Counted from the stretch's first letter, positions 42,964-52,263 are shown. The stretch is DNA of 64,000 nucleotides from Acidobacteriota bacterium (GCA_009840635.1 VXNL01000082.1:1-64000); one strand, 5' to 3'. Notes: generated by a model from the letters alone, not told the origin. Program-made: numbers and translations.

Positions 42964-45057
42964 CTACTTCCCGCTCAGCCCGATGAGGAACGCGTAGATC
43001 TCCGCGGTCTCCTCGAGGCCCCGGTAGCGCCCCGAGCGGCCTCCGTGGCCGGCGTCGAGGTTCGTGCGGAGGAGGATCCGCGCTTCCGGATCGGTGTTCC
43101 GGTCCCGCAGGCGCTGCACCCATTTCGTGGGCTCCCAGAACTGCACCTGGGAGTCGTGGAGGCCGCTGGTGACCAGCACGTGGGGCAGGGGAGCCTCGGG
43201 GACGTTCTCGTAGGGTGCGTAGCTCGCCAGCAGTTCGAAGAACTCCGTCCGGTTGGGATCGCCCCACTCGTCGTACTCGGCGGTGGTCAGGGGAATCTCC
43301 GGGTCGAGCATCGTGTTTAGCACGTCCACGAAGGGGACGATCGCCACCATTCCGGCGAAGAGTTGCGGTTCCTCGTTGAGGACGGCACCCATCAGGAGCC
43401 CTCCGGCGCTGCCCCCCATCGCGAACATCCGGTCCGGATCGCACATCCGGCGCTTTCGGACGTGCCGCGCGCAGGCGATGAAGTCGTGGAAGGTGTTCGT
43501 CTTCCGCTCCTGGCGGCCCGCCTCGTACCAGGCCCGCCCGAGTTCCTGGCCGCCGCGGATGTGTGCGACCGCGAAGGCGAAGCCCCGGTCGAGCAGGCTG
43601 GGGCGCGCCCGGGAGAAGGCGGGATCCATGGAAATGCCGTAGGCGCCGTAGCCGTAGAGCAGCAGGGGCGACGACGGCGACGGAGGATGGTCCCGGTGGT
43701 GGACCAGCGAAATCGGAATCCGGGTCCCGTCCTCCGCCCGCGCCGAGAGACGGCGGACCCGGTAGTCGGCGGAGCGGAGTCCGGGCACCTCTTCCCGCTT
43801 CAGCGTCCGGCGGCGGCCGGTCTCGAGCGAGACGGCAAGGGTGGTGGGCGGCGTCTTCGGGGTGCTGACCACGACGCGCACTTCGCTTGCTCCGGGTTCC
43901 GGGTTGTCTTCCTCGTCGAGCGCCCGCACCGGGCCAGGCAGCGGCACCCGCCGGTCCGGGCCTCCGTCCCAATCGAGCAAACGGAGTTCCTGGCGCCCGG
44001 CGCGCCGCTCGAAGAGAGCCAGATGGGTGTCGAAGAGCTCGAAGCTCTCGAGCTGGACGTCCTTTCGGGCGGGAACGAGGTCCTCCCAGGCGGCTTCGTC
44101 CGCGGGGTTCTCCTCGGGTGCGGCCACCAGCCGGAAATCGGGAGCGCCGCGGTTCGTCCGGATCAGGAAGCGGCCGCGGAAGTGGTCGAGCTGGAACTCG
44201 TGGGGCCCGCCCCGGGGAATGATCCGGCGCGGGCCGGCGGCCGGGTCGCCGCTTGGGATCGCCCAGGCCTCGGCGCGATCCGTCTGTTCGCAGTGGAGCA
44301 GCACGAACTCCCGCGAACGGCTCTCGTGGGCCGCCACCCAGAAAGTCTCGTCGGTCTCCTCGTAGAGCAGGAGGTCCTGGTCGGCTGGTTCGCCGAGGCG
44401 ATGGAGCATCACGCGGTCCCAGCGCAGCGTCTCCGGATCGAGGCGGGTATAGACGATCGCGTCTCCGGGCCGCGCCCAGACGACGTTGGGCGCGGCGCCC
44501 GGAATCCGGTCCGGCAGCTCCCTGCCGGTCCGGGTGTCCAGGAACCGGATCTCGTGGATGCGCCGTCCCACGGTGTCGGTGGCGAAGGCGAGGATCCGGT
44601 GCTCGGGACAGATCTCGAGGGCGCCGAGCGAGAAGTAGCCGTCGGCCGCGTCCCCATGCGCCTCCCGCGCCAGTTGATTGCCATCCAGGAGGAGTTCCTC
44701 CCGGCCGGCCCGGCGGCCCGGGGGTCCGGCCCGCCGCCGGCAGAACACGGGGTACTCCTCGCCCCGGCGATAGCGCGAGAAATAGAGGAAGGGGCCGTGC
44801 CGGACCGGCGGCGAGGCGGTGTCCGGGACGATGCGGGACTTCATCTCCTGAAGCACCGCATCGCGAACGCCGGACCAGGGGGCGAGACACCGCTCGGTCC
44901 ACGCGTTTTCCGCCTCCAGATGACCGAGCACCTCGGGGTCGTCGCGGTCCCGGATCCAGGCCCAGGGATCCGTCCAGCGCCGTCCGAACCTCTCGTAGGA
45001 GACGGGGCGGCGCGGCGCGCGCGGCGGCCCCGGAAGGCGAGCCCTGCTGGCGGTCAT
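42964..45057 (-). CDS. oligopeptidase B-like S9A peptidase
   Basis: A 697-residue serine peptidase without a signal peptide, so probably cytoplasmic. The N-terminal propeller begins YERFGRRWTDPWAWIRDRDD and the C-terminal catalytic domain has AMGGSAGGLLMGAVLN with the serine, SGLHDSQVQFWEPTKWVQRL with the Asp, and DAGHGGRSGRYRGLEE with the His. HIRGGQELGRAWYEAGRQE and FHDFIACARHV are oligopeptidase B hallmarks. These enzymes cut short peptides after Arg or Lys. It stands alone with its own stop hairpin. The region upstream of the start (45058-45227) leads to the VapBC operon. Confidence 0.93.
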   Translation of the reverse strand: MTASRARLPGPPRAPRRPVSYERFGRRWTDPWAWIRDRDDPEVLGHLEAENAWTERCLAPWSGVRDAVLQEMKSRIVPDTASPPVRHGPFLYFSRYRRGEEYPVFCRRRAGPPGRRAGREELLLDGNQLAREAHGDAADGYFSLGALEICPEHRILAFATDTVGRRIHEIRFLDTRTGRELPDRIPGAAPNVVWARPGDAIVYTRLDPETLRWDRVMLHRLGEPADQDLLLYEETDETFWVAAHESRSREFVLLHCEQTDRAEAWAIPSGDPAAGPRRIIPRGGPHEFQLDHFRGRFLIRTNRGAPDFRLVAAPEENPADEAAWEDLVPARKDVQLESFELFDTHLALFERRAGRQELRLLDWDGGPDRRVPLPGPVRALDEEDNPEPGASEVRVVVSTPKTPPTTLAVSLETGRRRTLKREEVPGLRSADYRVRRLSARAEDGTRIPISLVHHRDHPPSPSSPLLLYGYGAYGISMDPAFSRARPSLLDRGFAFAVAHIRGGQELGRAWYEAGRQERKTNTFHDFIACARHVRKRRMCDPDRMFAMGGSAGGLLMGAVLNEEPQLFAGMVAIVPFVDVLNTMLDPEIPLTTAEYDEWGDPNRTEFFELLASYAPYENVPEAPLPHVLVTSGLHDSQVQFWEPTKWVQRLRDRNTDPEARILLRTNLDAGHGGRSGRYRGLEETAEIYAFLIGLSGK

Positions 45058-45190
45058 GCGGCGCGAAGGCTAGCCGGAGCCATGCGGCCGCAGGTCGTGA
45101 CGGACGTGCGTGGCGTTCGCCCCCCTCTGGAGGAGCCAAGCGTCGCGTTCTTCGGTTGCGGTCACATGGCGCATATGAATCGGTCTTAGA

Positions 45191-45210
45191 TTATGCGTAT
45201 CAGAGCATAA
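45191..45210. promoter_or_regulatory. palindrome upstream of vapBC
   Basis: TTATGC-GTATCAGA-GCATAA is a perfect 6-bp inverted repeat with an 8-bp centre, 17 bp before the vapB start. VapB/VapC complexes usually autoregulate through such palindromes, so this is a likely operator. Confidence 0.55.
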
Positions 45211-45227
45211 CTGGATAGACTCATCGT

Positions 45228-45425
45228 ATGCGCACCACACTCGATCTCCCCTCGGAGCTACTCGATGAGGCCCAGCGTTTGCTCGGCTTCAAGTCGAAGA
45301 CCGACACGGTCGTGCAGTCCCTCCGCGAACTCGTTCGGCGAAAGCGAATCGAGGAGCTCAGGTCCCTGCTGGGAGCCGTCACCCTCGATGTGGATGTCGC
45401 GAAGTCACGGCGTCGGCCCCGTTGA
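45228..45425 (+). CDS. type II antitoxin, VapB family
   Basis: A 65-residue ribbon-helix-helix-like protein. MRTTLDLPSELLDEAQRLLG is the classic VapB_antitoxin start, followed by KTDTVVQSLRELVRRKRIEE, the DNA-binding and helix portion; the tail (AVTLDVDVAKSRRRPR) would bind the toxin. The TGA stop overlaps the toxin ATG (ATGA), so synthesis is coupled with antitoxin first. It is preceded by a palindrome that fits an autoregulatory operator. Confidence 0.9.
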   Translation: MRTTLDLPSELLDEAQRLLGFKSKTDTVVQSLRELVRRKRIEELRSLLGAVTLDVDVAKSRRRPR

Positions 45426-45838
45426 TGATCTGCGCCGACACTTCGGTGTGGATCGAGGCGCTTCGTGACCGCGACTCGGATGAGGGGCGGCTTCTGGACA
45501 GGCTGCTGGACGACGACCAGATCGCGCTGCCGGTTCCGGTGCGCGTCGAACTCTTGAGCGGGGTGTCCTGCGCCCAGGAGTCCCGCTTGCGGCGGGCGCT
45601 CTCCGGTCTGCCCGTGCTGCTACCGACCGAGGCAACCTGGGAGCGGATCGATCGCTGGGTTCGAATCGCCTCGGCGCAGGGCCATCGCTTCGGGGTTGGC
45701 GACTTGCTGATCGCCGCCATTGCGGCGGAGCACGGCACGCTCCTGTGGTCACTCGACAGCGATTTCGCGCGGATGGAACGCCTGGGCCTGATCCAGGCGT
45801 ACGGCGCCGAAGGCCAGGATCAGGCGCCGGCCGGCTGA
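45425..45838 (+). CDS. type II toxin, VapC PIN-domain ribonuclease
   Basis: A 137-residue PIN-domain RNase. The four acidic active-site residues are present: Asp in CADTSVWIEAL, Glu in PVRVELLSG, Asp in FGVGDLLIAAIAAEHG, and Asp in LWSLDSDFARMER. VapC toxins cleave tRNA or rRNA and are blocked by VapB. A TTG codon three bases upstream is a possible alternative start, but the ATG overlaps the antitoxin stop. The pair stands between the oligopeptidase and penicillin acylase genes. Nothing suggests decay. Confidence 0.92.
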   Translation: MICADTSVWIEALRDRDSDEGRLLDRLLDDDQIALPVPVRVELLSGVSCAQESRLRRALSGLPVLLPTEATWERIDRWVRIASAQGHRFGVGDLLIAAIAAEHGTLLWSLDSDFARMERLGLIQAYGAEGQDQAPAG

Positions 45839-45887
45839 GCCGATTCGCAGCGCGACGGCTCAGCTTCCGCCGGAGGCCGGCGTTTCC

Positions 45888-48305
45888 TTACGGATTCAAC
45901 AGCAGGCGGTGTTCGGTGACCGACTCCACCTTGGCCCGGGTATAGGCCAGGGGGAAATACTGGTTGCGGACCCAGAGTTCGAAGAGGTCGCGGTAGTGCG
46001 GGTTCATCGGGTCGCCGGATTGTCCGGGAGCGCTCGTGGCGATCGAGTTGTCCCAGTTCGACGGGTCCAGGATGACGCGGAAGCTGCCCCCGGAGCGCTG
46101 GTTGTCGCTGCCGCCGGTGTTGTTCACGGTGGATTCGTAGCCGCCCCGCGGATAGGGCCCAACCTCGAGGAGCTGCCGCGTCTCCTCGTTCACCGCCTGC
46201 GCCATGTAGTGGGTGATGTGGACGTGCTTCATGGCGTTTTGGCCGTAGTGCCAGTTCGCCATGTCCGCGCCGAGCCGCTCGGTGACGTCCTGAACGCCGT
46301 CGGCGAACGCCTTCACGAGCAGCGCGTCCCGCGCGGTGATCGGGTCGTCTCCGAATTGCCCCAGCGGCGCCATCAGGTGGTCGAGCATGCGCTTCTTGTT
46401 GACCCCCCGGACGAGTCCGCGAACGGCCTCGGGAATGAAGAGCTCGCGCATCGCCTCGGAAACCCGCCGCTCGAAGTGGAGGTAGATGGTTGCGGCCACG
46501 GAGTCCATGTCCATGACGTAGTCCCAGTCGGCCAGGGCGGCCTTCGCCGCGCTCTCGGGCGGCTCGGCCTGCATGAGCAGTGGCACCAGGTTGCGGGCGA
46601 CCACGCTGAGTTCGTCGTGCTGGTAGGCCATCATGTCCTGGACGGTGTGGCGCTGGCCGTTCCGCATCAGCTCGTCTACGCGGAGCCCCCGCATCTCGTC
46701 GCCCCAGGTGAAGTGCAGGGCCTCGGGGTGGGGATAGTGGGAGGCCACTGCGGGAGCCATCAGGTTGTTCGCGGTGCCCCAGAAGCCCTTTTCGGGGTTC
46801 TTGACGGCGGGCAGCGCCTTGATCGGCAGGTATCCCTGCCACTCGTAGCGCCCGTCCCCGGGGACGGGGACGAGGCCGCTCCAGTTCGCGTTCCGGATGG
46901 GCGAGACCCCGACCGCCTGGTAGCCGATGTTGCCGTCCACGTCCCCCCAGATCATGTTCTCGGCCGGGATGCCGCTGTAGTTGCAGGCCTCGACGAACTC
47001 CTCCCACGTCTGGGCCTGGTCCATCCGCAGGCTGGCGAGGTAGGGAGAGTTGCCGATCTCGAGCCAGGCGGCGCGGAGCGCGTAGGCCTTGTTGTTCTCG
47101 GTGTCCTCGTAGACCACGGGGCCGTGCCGGGTGTACTTCAGCGTCGCTTCGTGGTCGGCGGCGCCCTTGACCTCGATGGTCTCGGTGCGGACGGTCATGG
47201 ACTCCCATTCGCCGAGGTAGCGGTACTGGTTCGGGTCAGCGGGATTCGTGTCGTAGACCATCAGGTCCTCGTTGTCCTGGCCGAAGACGGTCAGGCCCCA
47301 GCCGCCCTTCTCGTTGTGTCCGATGGAAAGGCCGGGGAGGACCGGCTCGCCGCCCCCGATGACGTCCCAGCCGGGCGCTTTCAGGTGCACGAAGTAGCGG
47401 AGCGAGGGGGCCACGATCGTGCGGTGGGGGTCGTTCACGATCAGCGGCAGCCCGGTCCAGGTCCGCTCACCGTGGGCCACCCAGTTGTTCGAGCCGATGT
47501 GCTCCCCGAGGTCCACCATGTTCAGCTCCGAGGGAATCTCATTGAGCAGCGCCAGTCGCTCGGCGTCCGGGTTCCGGTACTCGGCGGCGATCTGTTCCGG
47601 CGTGAAGATCACCGGACCCCGGAACGCGCGGTAGATGTCGAGGATCTCGGGCTTCAGCAGCGATCCGTCGATCGCCGGGTCGAGTTCGAGCTGGGGCACG
47701 CCCGGCCGGAACCAGTCGATTTCCATGAGCGTCTCGGCGCCCACCGCGGCCACCGCCATCCCGTAGTTGAGCTCCTGGTTCACGTTCGACAGGAGTCCCT
47801 GATGGCGGGAGATCACCACCTCCTCGGTCCACGGCTCGGGGAGGATTCCGAGCAGGCGGAACTCGAGGGGCAGGGAGTCCGGGTTCTGGCGGGCGCGTTC
47901 CACGGCCGCGTTGATGCCGCGCACGAAGGCCGGGATGATCTTGTCCCCGCGCGGGTGGTACCACCGCATCTCCTCGCCCATGTCCTTCCGGAACATGTGG
48001 AGCCGGGTGCCGATGTCCCGCTGCAACTCCGACGGGCCGAGGATGGCCGCCACGGTCCCGGTCGCCTGCCGCCGCCACATCTCGAACTGGAACAGGCGGC
48101 TCTCGGCGGCGCGGTAGCCCTGGACGAAGAACAGGTCGTCCTCGTTCGCGGCGTAGATGTGGTCGAGGCCCCAACGGTCGGTGAGGACCTCGACGGGAGC
48201 CGCCAGGCCGGAGACCTCGCGAGTCTCGTCCTGAGCCGCGGCTCCGGTGGCGAGAAGAGCGCTGACGAGCAGTGGCCGGAAAACGCGGACGGCGGAACGA
48301 CGCAT
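45888..48305 (-). CDS. penicillin acylase family (Ntn) hydrolase
   Basis: An 805-residue periplasmic N-terminal-nucleophile hydrolase. A signal peptide (MRRSAVRVFRPLLVSALLAT to GAAAQ) precedes the alpha-subunit region, which starts VEVLTDRWGLDHIYAANEDD and has FVQGYRAAESRLFQFEMWRR. The autoprocessing site is GSNNWVAHGERT, where Ser would become the N-terminal nucleophile of the beta subunit; PLIVNDPHRT then fits the beta-chain start. The subfamily cleaves side-chain amides of beta-lactams, acyl-homoserine lactones or other N-acyl compounds; the substrate here is unknown. A Shine-Dalgarno AAGGAG stands 8 nt before the ATG. The open frame continues beyond this start into the divergent gene's shadow, which was rejected. 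Confidence 0.93.
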   Translation of the reverse strand: MRRSAVRVFRPLLVSALLATGAAAQDETREVSGLAAPVEVLTDRWGLDHIYAANEDDLFFVQGYRAAESRLFQFEMWRRQATGTVAAILGPSELQRDIGTRLHMFRKDMGEEMRWYHPRGDKIIPAFVRGINAAVERARQNPDSLPLEFRLLGILPEPWTEEVVISRHQGLLSNVNQELNYGMAVAAVGAETLMEIDWFRPGVPQLELDPAIDGSLLKPEILDIYRAFRGPVIFTPEQIAAEYRNPDAERLALLNEIPSELNMVDLGEHIGSNNWVAHGERTWTGLPLIVNDPHRTIVAPSLRYFVHLKAPGWDVIGGGEPVLPGLSIGHNEKGGWGLTVFGQDNEDLMVYDTNPADPNQYRYLGEWESMTVRTETIEVKGAADHEATLKYTRHGPVVYEDTENNKAYALRAAWLEIGNSPYLASLRMDQAQTWEEFVEACNYSGIPAENMIWGDVDGNIGYQAVGVSPIRNANWSGLVPVPGDGRYEWQGYLPIKALPAVKNPEKGFWGTANNLMAPAVASHYPHPEALHFTWGDEMRGLRVDELMRNGQRHTVQDMMAYQHDELSVVARNLVPLLMQAEPPESAAKAALADWDYVMDMDSVAATIYLHFERRVSEAMRELFIPEAVRGLVRGVNKKRMLDHLMAPLGQFGDDPITARDALLVKAFADGVQDVTERLGADMANWHYGQNAMKHVHITHYMAQAVNEETRQLLEVGPYPRGGYESTVNNTGGSDNQRSGGSFRVILDPSNWDNSIATSAPGQSGDPMNPHYRDLFELWVRNQYFPLAYTRAKVESVTEHRLLLNP

Positions 48306-48395
48306 GGCTTGACTCCTTCGGATGGATTCGAACGGAACCGATGATACGGGAGAACTCCGCGTTTTCCCGACGCGTCCGCCCGCTGCGCTGATACC

Positions 48396-49628
48396 GTGCC
48401 GCCCGTGACCGACGTCCGCCGTCGCCTCCCCTCGCTCGGCAACCTGATGCTGATCGGGATGGGGGTCGGGGTGGTGGCCGGGATTCTCCTCGGCGAGAGC
48501 GCAACGCGGGCCTCGTTCCTCGGCGACATCTTCATCCGGCTGCTGACCCTGGTCGCGGTGCCGCTGGTCTTCTTCAACCTCATCACGGCGCTCGCCTCGT
48601 CGGCTGCAGCGGGAGGGGTGAGCCGGCTGCTGCTCCGGATCGGGACTTTCTTTGCCCTGACCACCGTGGCCGCTCAGCTGATCGCGCTGGCGGTCGTCGG
48701 CCTGCTTCGTCCCGGAGCCGGCCTCGCTCCCTCGGAAGGGGGCGAACCGGGCGCGGGGCCGACTGCGACCCCGGGTTTCGAGGACTTCCTGTTCACCATG
48801 GTCCCCGACAATGCGTTCCGGGTCTTCGTGGACGACCGGGTCACCGCGGTGGTGGTGCTCGGCCTGATGGTGGGTTTCGCCACCTGGGGTCTCGACCGGG
48901 AACGACGCGCCGACGTCACCCGGTTCTTCGCTTCGGGGACCGCCCTGCTGCGCCAGCTCGTCTCCGGCGTCCTCTGGTTCGGACCGGTCGGAGTCGCGGC
49001 GCTCGCCGCGGCCAGCGTGGGCGAGTATGGAAGCTCGATTTTCGGTCCGCTCGGCGTATATATTGCTGCCGTCTGGATCGCGGACGTCGCGATCTTCGCT
49101 CTGTATTTCGCCGCCCTGCGCTTCCTGGCGGCGACTTCGCCGCTGTCGTTCGTACGGCGAACGGCAACCGTGTGGACCACCACCGTATCCACCTGCAGCA
49201 GTCTCGCGAGTCTCGGCGCCTCGCTCAACGCCGCCGAGAAGATGGGCTTGCCCCGTTCGACCTATGCCCTCACGTTGCCGCTCGGCGCCCAGTTCAACAA
49301 GGACGGGAGCGCGGTTCTGCTCTGCGGGATCGTCCTGTTTACCGCGCAGGCCGTCGGAGTGTCGTTCGGGGTTGGCGAACTCCTGGTGCTGATCGCCTTG
49401 GGAGCCCTCTTCTCGGCCGCCGCCCCGGGAGTGCCCAACGGCGGGCTGGTGAACCAGTTCCTGCTGCTCCGCGCCTTCGGGCTGCCGGTTGAAATCGGCG
49501 TGCTCGTCGCGGGTGTCTATCGCCTCGTGGACATGCCCACCACGACCGCCAACATCATGGGTGACCTCGTGGGGACGACGGTCGTAGCCCGTGGGGAAAA
49601 GGAGGAATCCAGCGTTGTCGCATCCTGA
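48396..49628 (+). CDS. dicarboxylate/amino-acid:cation symporter (SLC1/DAACS)
   Basis: A 410-residue inner-membrane transporter of the GltP/DctA family. LTLVAVPLVFFNLITALASS, DNAFRVFVDDRVTAVVVLGL and TTVSTCSSLASLGASLNAAE (a variant of the re-entrant loop HP1 serine-rich motif) are present. LPLGAQFNKDGSAVLLCGIV and DMPTTTANIMGDLVGTTVVA match the TM7 N-M-x-x-D-G-like and TM8 substrate-site regions (here FNKDGSA). It imports acidic amino acids or C4-dicarboxylates with Na or protons. It starts with GTG and is divergent from the acylase gene. The next gene overlaps its end by 14 bp. Confidence 0.92.
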   Translation: MPPVTDVRRRLPSLGNLMLIGMGVGVVAGILLGESATRASFLGDIFIRLLTLVAVPLVFFNLITALASSAAAGGVSRLLLRIGTFFALTTVAAQLIALAVVGLLRPGAGLAPSEGGEPGAGPTATPGFEDFLFTMVPDNAFRVFVDDRVTAVVVLGLMVGFATWGLDRERRADVTRFFASGTALLRQLVSGVLWFGPVGVAALAAASVGEYGSSIFGPLGVYIAAVWIADVAIFALYFAALRFLAATSPLSFVRRTATVWTTTVSTCSSLASLGASLNAAEKMGLPRSTYALTLPLGAQFNKDGSAVLLCGIVLFTAQAVGVSFGVGELLVLIALGALFSAAAPGVPNGGLVNQFLLLRAFGLPVEIGVLVAGVYRLVDMPTTTANIMGDLVGTTVVARGEKEESSVVAS

Positions 49629-50838
49629 ATCCCGGTCCATCCGGGCCGCCCGGGAGCTCTATCCCGGCGCTCCCCTTCGGCCCTACCTGAACGTCGCGGT
49701 GCGAAGCCTGCTCGCGCGCCCGGTGCGCGAGGTTTGCGACTGGTACCTCGACGGCGCCATGGAAGGTGGACCCGACAAGGACCAGTTGTTCGAGACCGTG
49801 GAGCGCGGCCGCGCCCGCTTCGCCCGCTGGATCGGCGCGGACCCGGACGAGGTGGCCTGGACGCGCAACGTGACGGATGGAATGAACCTCTTCCTGACCG
49901 CGCTCGACTGGCGGGATGGAGACGAGGTCGTCTATTGCCCGGACCTGGAGCACCCGGCAAACGTGTTGCCCTGGCGGAACCTGGCGCTCCGGCGGGGCGT
50001 GCGGCTCAAGGCGGTTCCCGCTGACGGCGGGTGGCTGCCGTCGGTCCGGATGGCGGAGGCGGTCGGACCGCGGACCCGGGTGATCGCCGCCGCGGCAGTG
50101 TCGTATTCGCCCGGCTTCGTCGCCGATCTCGCCCCTCTCAAGGAGGCGCGGGATCTGCACGGGGCCCGTCTGGTGGTGGATGCGGCCCAGTCGGTGGGCG
50201 TGCTACGCACCGACGTGGACCGGATCGGCGCCGATGTGCTGGCGGTGGCCACCCAGAAGTCGCTCTCGGCGTTCTACGGCACCGGCTTCCTCTATTGCCG
50301 CCGAGGTGTCGCGGAGGCGCTGAAGCCCGCCGCGCTCGGCCGTCACGGAGTGCTCTTCAACGCCTCCGAGACCGCGCTGCCCGACGCGGACATTCCGTAC
50401 GCGCCGGGAGCCCGCCGCTTCGATCTCGGCAACTACAACTACCTGGGCGCGGTGGCCGCCGACCGGGCCCTCGCCATGCTGGAGACGTTCGGAGCGGCGG
50501 CGATCGAGGCGCGGAGCCTCGGGCTGGCGCGCCGTCTCGCCGACGGACTCGCGGAACTCGGTCTGCCGCTGACCGGCGGCGAGCCGGGCTCCTGGCTCTC
50601 CCACATCGTCACCGTCGGGGAACTCGGCCGCCAGGGCGAACGCACGGTGAAGGACCCGGGGCTTGCCGATCTCTGGGCCCGGCTGAAGGCTGCCGACGTC
50701 GTCATGTCGGTGCGCCGCGCCGTCCTGCGCATGTCGTGCTTCATCCACAACGACGAGGCCGATATCGACCGGGTGCTCGAGGTGGCCCGCGAATGGCGCC
50801 GTGAGACCGCTCCCCCGGTCCTCAGCGGAGTCGCCTAG
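49615..50838 (+). CDS. class V PLP-dependent aminotransferase-fold enzyme
   Basis: A 407-residue enzyme of the cysteine-desulfurase/isopenicillin-N-epimerase class. The conserved blocks are WTRNVTDGMNLFLTALDWRD, VYCPDLEHPANVLPWRNLAL, LVVDAAQSVGVLRTDVDRIG (PLP Asp-x-x-Gln) and VATQKSLSAFYGTGFLYCRR with the Schiff-base Lys. The class is broad (desulfurases, kynureninases, epimerases), so the reaction is not predicted. A strong ribosome-binding site AAAAGGAGG lies 9 nt before TTG 49615, which decides this start over a GTG at 49591. It overlaps the symporter gene, so it may act on a compound taken up by that transporter. Confidence 0.88.
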   Translation: MSHPESRSIRAARELYPGAPLRPYLNVAVRSLLARPVREVCDWYLDGAMEGGPDKDQLFETVERGRARFARWIGADPDEVAWTRNVTDGMNLFLTALDWRDGDEVVYCPDLEHPANVLPWRNLALRRGVRLKAVPADGGWLPSVRMAEAVGPRTRVIAAAAVSYSPGFVADLAPLKEARDLHGARLVVDAAQSVGVLRTDVDRIGADVLAVATQKSLSAFYGTGFLYCRRGVAEALKPAALGRHGVLFNASETALPDADIPYAPGARRFDLGNYNYLGAVAADRALAMLETFGAAAIEARSLGLARRLADGLAELGLPLTGGEPGSWLSHIVTVGELGRQGERTVKDPGLADLWARLKAADVVMSVRRAVLRMSCFIHNDEADIDRVLEVAREWRRETAPPVLSGVA

Positions 50839-50902
50839 AATTCCCGCCGTTCAGCCACCGCCGCGGTCAGCGGCGCCCAACTTCCTCAACGGAGAACGAT
50901 CC

Positions 50903-51400
50903 ATGACCCGCATCGCTTCCCTCACGCTCGCTGCGCTCGCCGTCGCCGCGCTGGCCTTCGCCCATCCGCACTTCAACAAGACGGTTTCCACCACCATCGG
51001 CGAGGTGGAAGTCTCCGTCTCGTACAACTCCACCGACGCCAACATGGACCACGTCGCCGCCGTGGAGGCGGGCACGTTTGTGAGTCCGCGCGGGCCGCGC
51101 CTGAACGTTTCCGCCGACGTGATGGCGGGCGACGTGACCATCGCCGCCGGCGAATACACCATCGGGGTCATCCAGGGCGACGACGGCTCCTGGACCATGG
51201 CCCTCCACGAGGGCCGGATCCCGCGGGGCGAGATGCCCGACATGGCCAAGATCACGAAGCTGGACTCCCGCTTCTCCGATCAGATGGGGACCGCCGATCA
51301 CATGCTGATCGACATCACCGCGGGTTACGGCGACTTCGCCGGGAAGCCCGTGCTGACGATCCACTTCGGCAACATGCACCTCCAGGCCGCGATCGGCTAG
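50903..51400 (+). CDS. exported DUF2911-like protein
   Basis: A 165-residue secreted protein with signal peptide MTRIASLTLAALAVAALAFA. The mature part carries EVEVSVSYNSTDANMDHVAA, VTIAAGEYTIGVIQGDDGSW then TMALHEG, and ends in VLTIHFGNMHLQAAIG. The A-G-E-Y-x-I-G and W-x-x-x-L blocks match the DUF2911 fold common in Acidobacteriota and Bacteroidota. The family is a beta-sandwich of unknown function. It follows the aminotransferase by 64 bp and a large hairpin ends the transcript. Confidence 0.75.
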   Translation: MTRIASLTLAALAVAALAFAHPHFNKTVSTTIGEVEVSVSYNSTDANMDHVAAVEAGTFVSPRGPRLNVSADVMAGDVTIAAGEYTIGVIQGDDGSWTMALHEGRIPRGEMPDMAKITKLDSRFSDQMGTADHMLIDITAGYGDFAGKPVLTIHFGNMHLQAAIG

Positions 51401-51409
51401 GTCGGCGCG

Positions 51410-51464
51410 GCCGGTAGGCGCTCCGCTCTTCGGAAAGGGAGAGCGGGCTCGCGCGCCTACCGGC
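51410..51464. terminator. long cruciform/terminator between convergent genes
   Basis: GCCGGTAGGCGC (51410-51421) pairs perfectly with GCGCCTACCGGC (51453-51464). An inner stem CCGCTCT/AGAGCGG (51423-51429 and 51440-51446) extends it. It lies right after the DUF2911-like gene and includes the stop codon of the convergent beta-barrel gene. No T-run, but the position fits bidirectional termination. Confidence 0.6.
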
Positions 51465-52263
51465 CGAAGACGAGCATGAGCGACAGGCCCGGCCCGCCGC
51501 CCCGGACGCTCGTGGGAACGGTGACCCGCACCTCGGGGAAGTCGGCGACCCAGTTCTCTTCGCCGTAGCTCGCGTAGCGGCCCTCGGCGCGGATCGCGAG
51601 GCGCTCGCCCAGACCCTTCTCGAACCCCACCCCCACCGTCCAGGTCAGGAAGTCCAGGTCGCGCGGGTCGGTGCCGGACGTGAACTGGTCCGGAGTGCAG
51701 GGGACCGGCGAAAGGCACCCGTGCCAGTTGACCGTCATTTGCGCGGTGACCCGGTGCAGGCCGGCGAGGAGGTACACGCTCTCCTCGCGCGAACCGAGGG
51801 CGCCGGGGCTGCCGCCGAGACGCATGGTCACCCCGTAGCTGCGCTGCTTCTCGAAGGACCACTCGTCCGGCCACACTTCGCCGAGCTGTCTCCCGGACGG
51901 GGAGGTCCCCGAACCTGCGAGCTGCGCTTCCAGAGAGCCGCGGTGCAGTGCAAGGTCCGCTTCGGCGCTGAGGAACGTGCCGCCGCCCAGCGGCCAGCGG
52001 TAGCCGGCCAGCAGCGCGAGTCCGGCCAGCGGACCGCTGGCGGACCCCTCATCCTCGAACACCTGGCCGCTGCGCGGCGCCGGCACCAGGGTCTCCGGAT
52101 CGGTGTTGTCGACGGCCTTTTCGTACGTGACTCCGGTGCGCTCCACGGGAATGGCGATCCCGAAGCGAAAACCGCGGCGGTCCTGGGCGGCGGCGGGTTC
52201 GGCCGCGGTGAGGCCCGCCGCCAGGCTGACCGATACCGCGAGCAGTTTTCCGGTGAGGCTCAT
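51457..52263 (-). CDS. outer-membrane beta-barrel protein
   Basis: A 268-residue protein with signal peptide MSLTGKLLAVSVSLAAGLTA to AAAQDRR. The mature part is made of alternating amphipathic strands (FRFGIAIPVERTGVTYEKAV, LAGLALLAGYRWPLGGGTFL, SYGVTMRLGGSP, VYLLAGLHRVTAQMTVNWHG, LTWTVGVGFEKGLGERLAIR) and ends in LSLMLVFGR, an outer-membrane-insertion-like C-terminus. A small 8- to 10-strand barrel is likely; no transport function is assigned. It is 23 bp downstream of the octaheme cytochrome gene on the same strand. Confidence 0.85.
   Translation of the reverse strand: MSLTGKLLAVSVSLAAGLTAAEPAAAQDRRGFRFGIAIPVERTGVTYEKAVDNTDPETLVPAPRSGQVFEDEGSASGPLAGLALLAGYRWPLGGGTFLSAEADLALHRGSLEAQLAGSGTSPSGRQLGEVWPDEWSFEKQRSYGVTMRLGGSPGALGSREESVYLLAGLHRVTAQMTVNWHGCLSPVPCTPDQFTSGTDPRDLDFLTWTVGVGFEKGLGERLAIRAEGRYASYGEENWVADFPEVRVTVPTSVRGGGPGLSLMLVFGR

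Noticed and set aside
48306-49640. N-terminal extension of the penicillin acylase frame
   Set aside because: It is antisense to the SLC1 symporter gene, is rich in Arg/Glu/Gln, and the signal peptide and SD at 48305 mark the true start.
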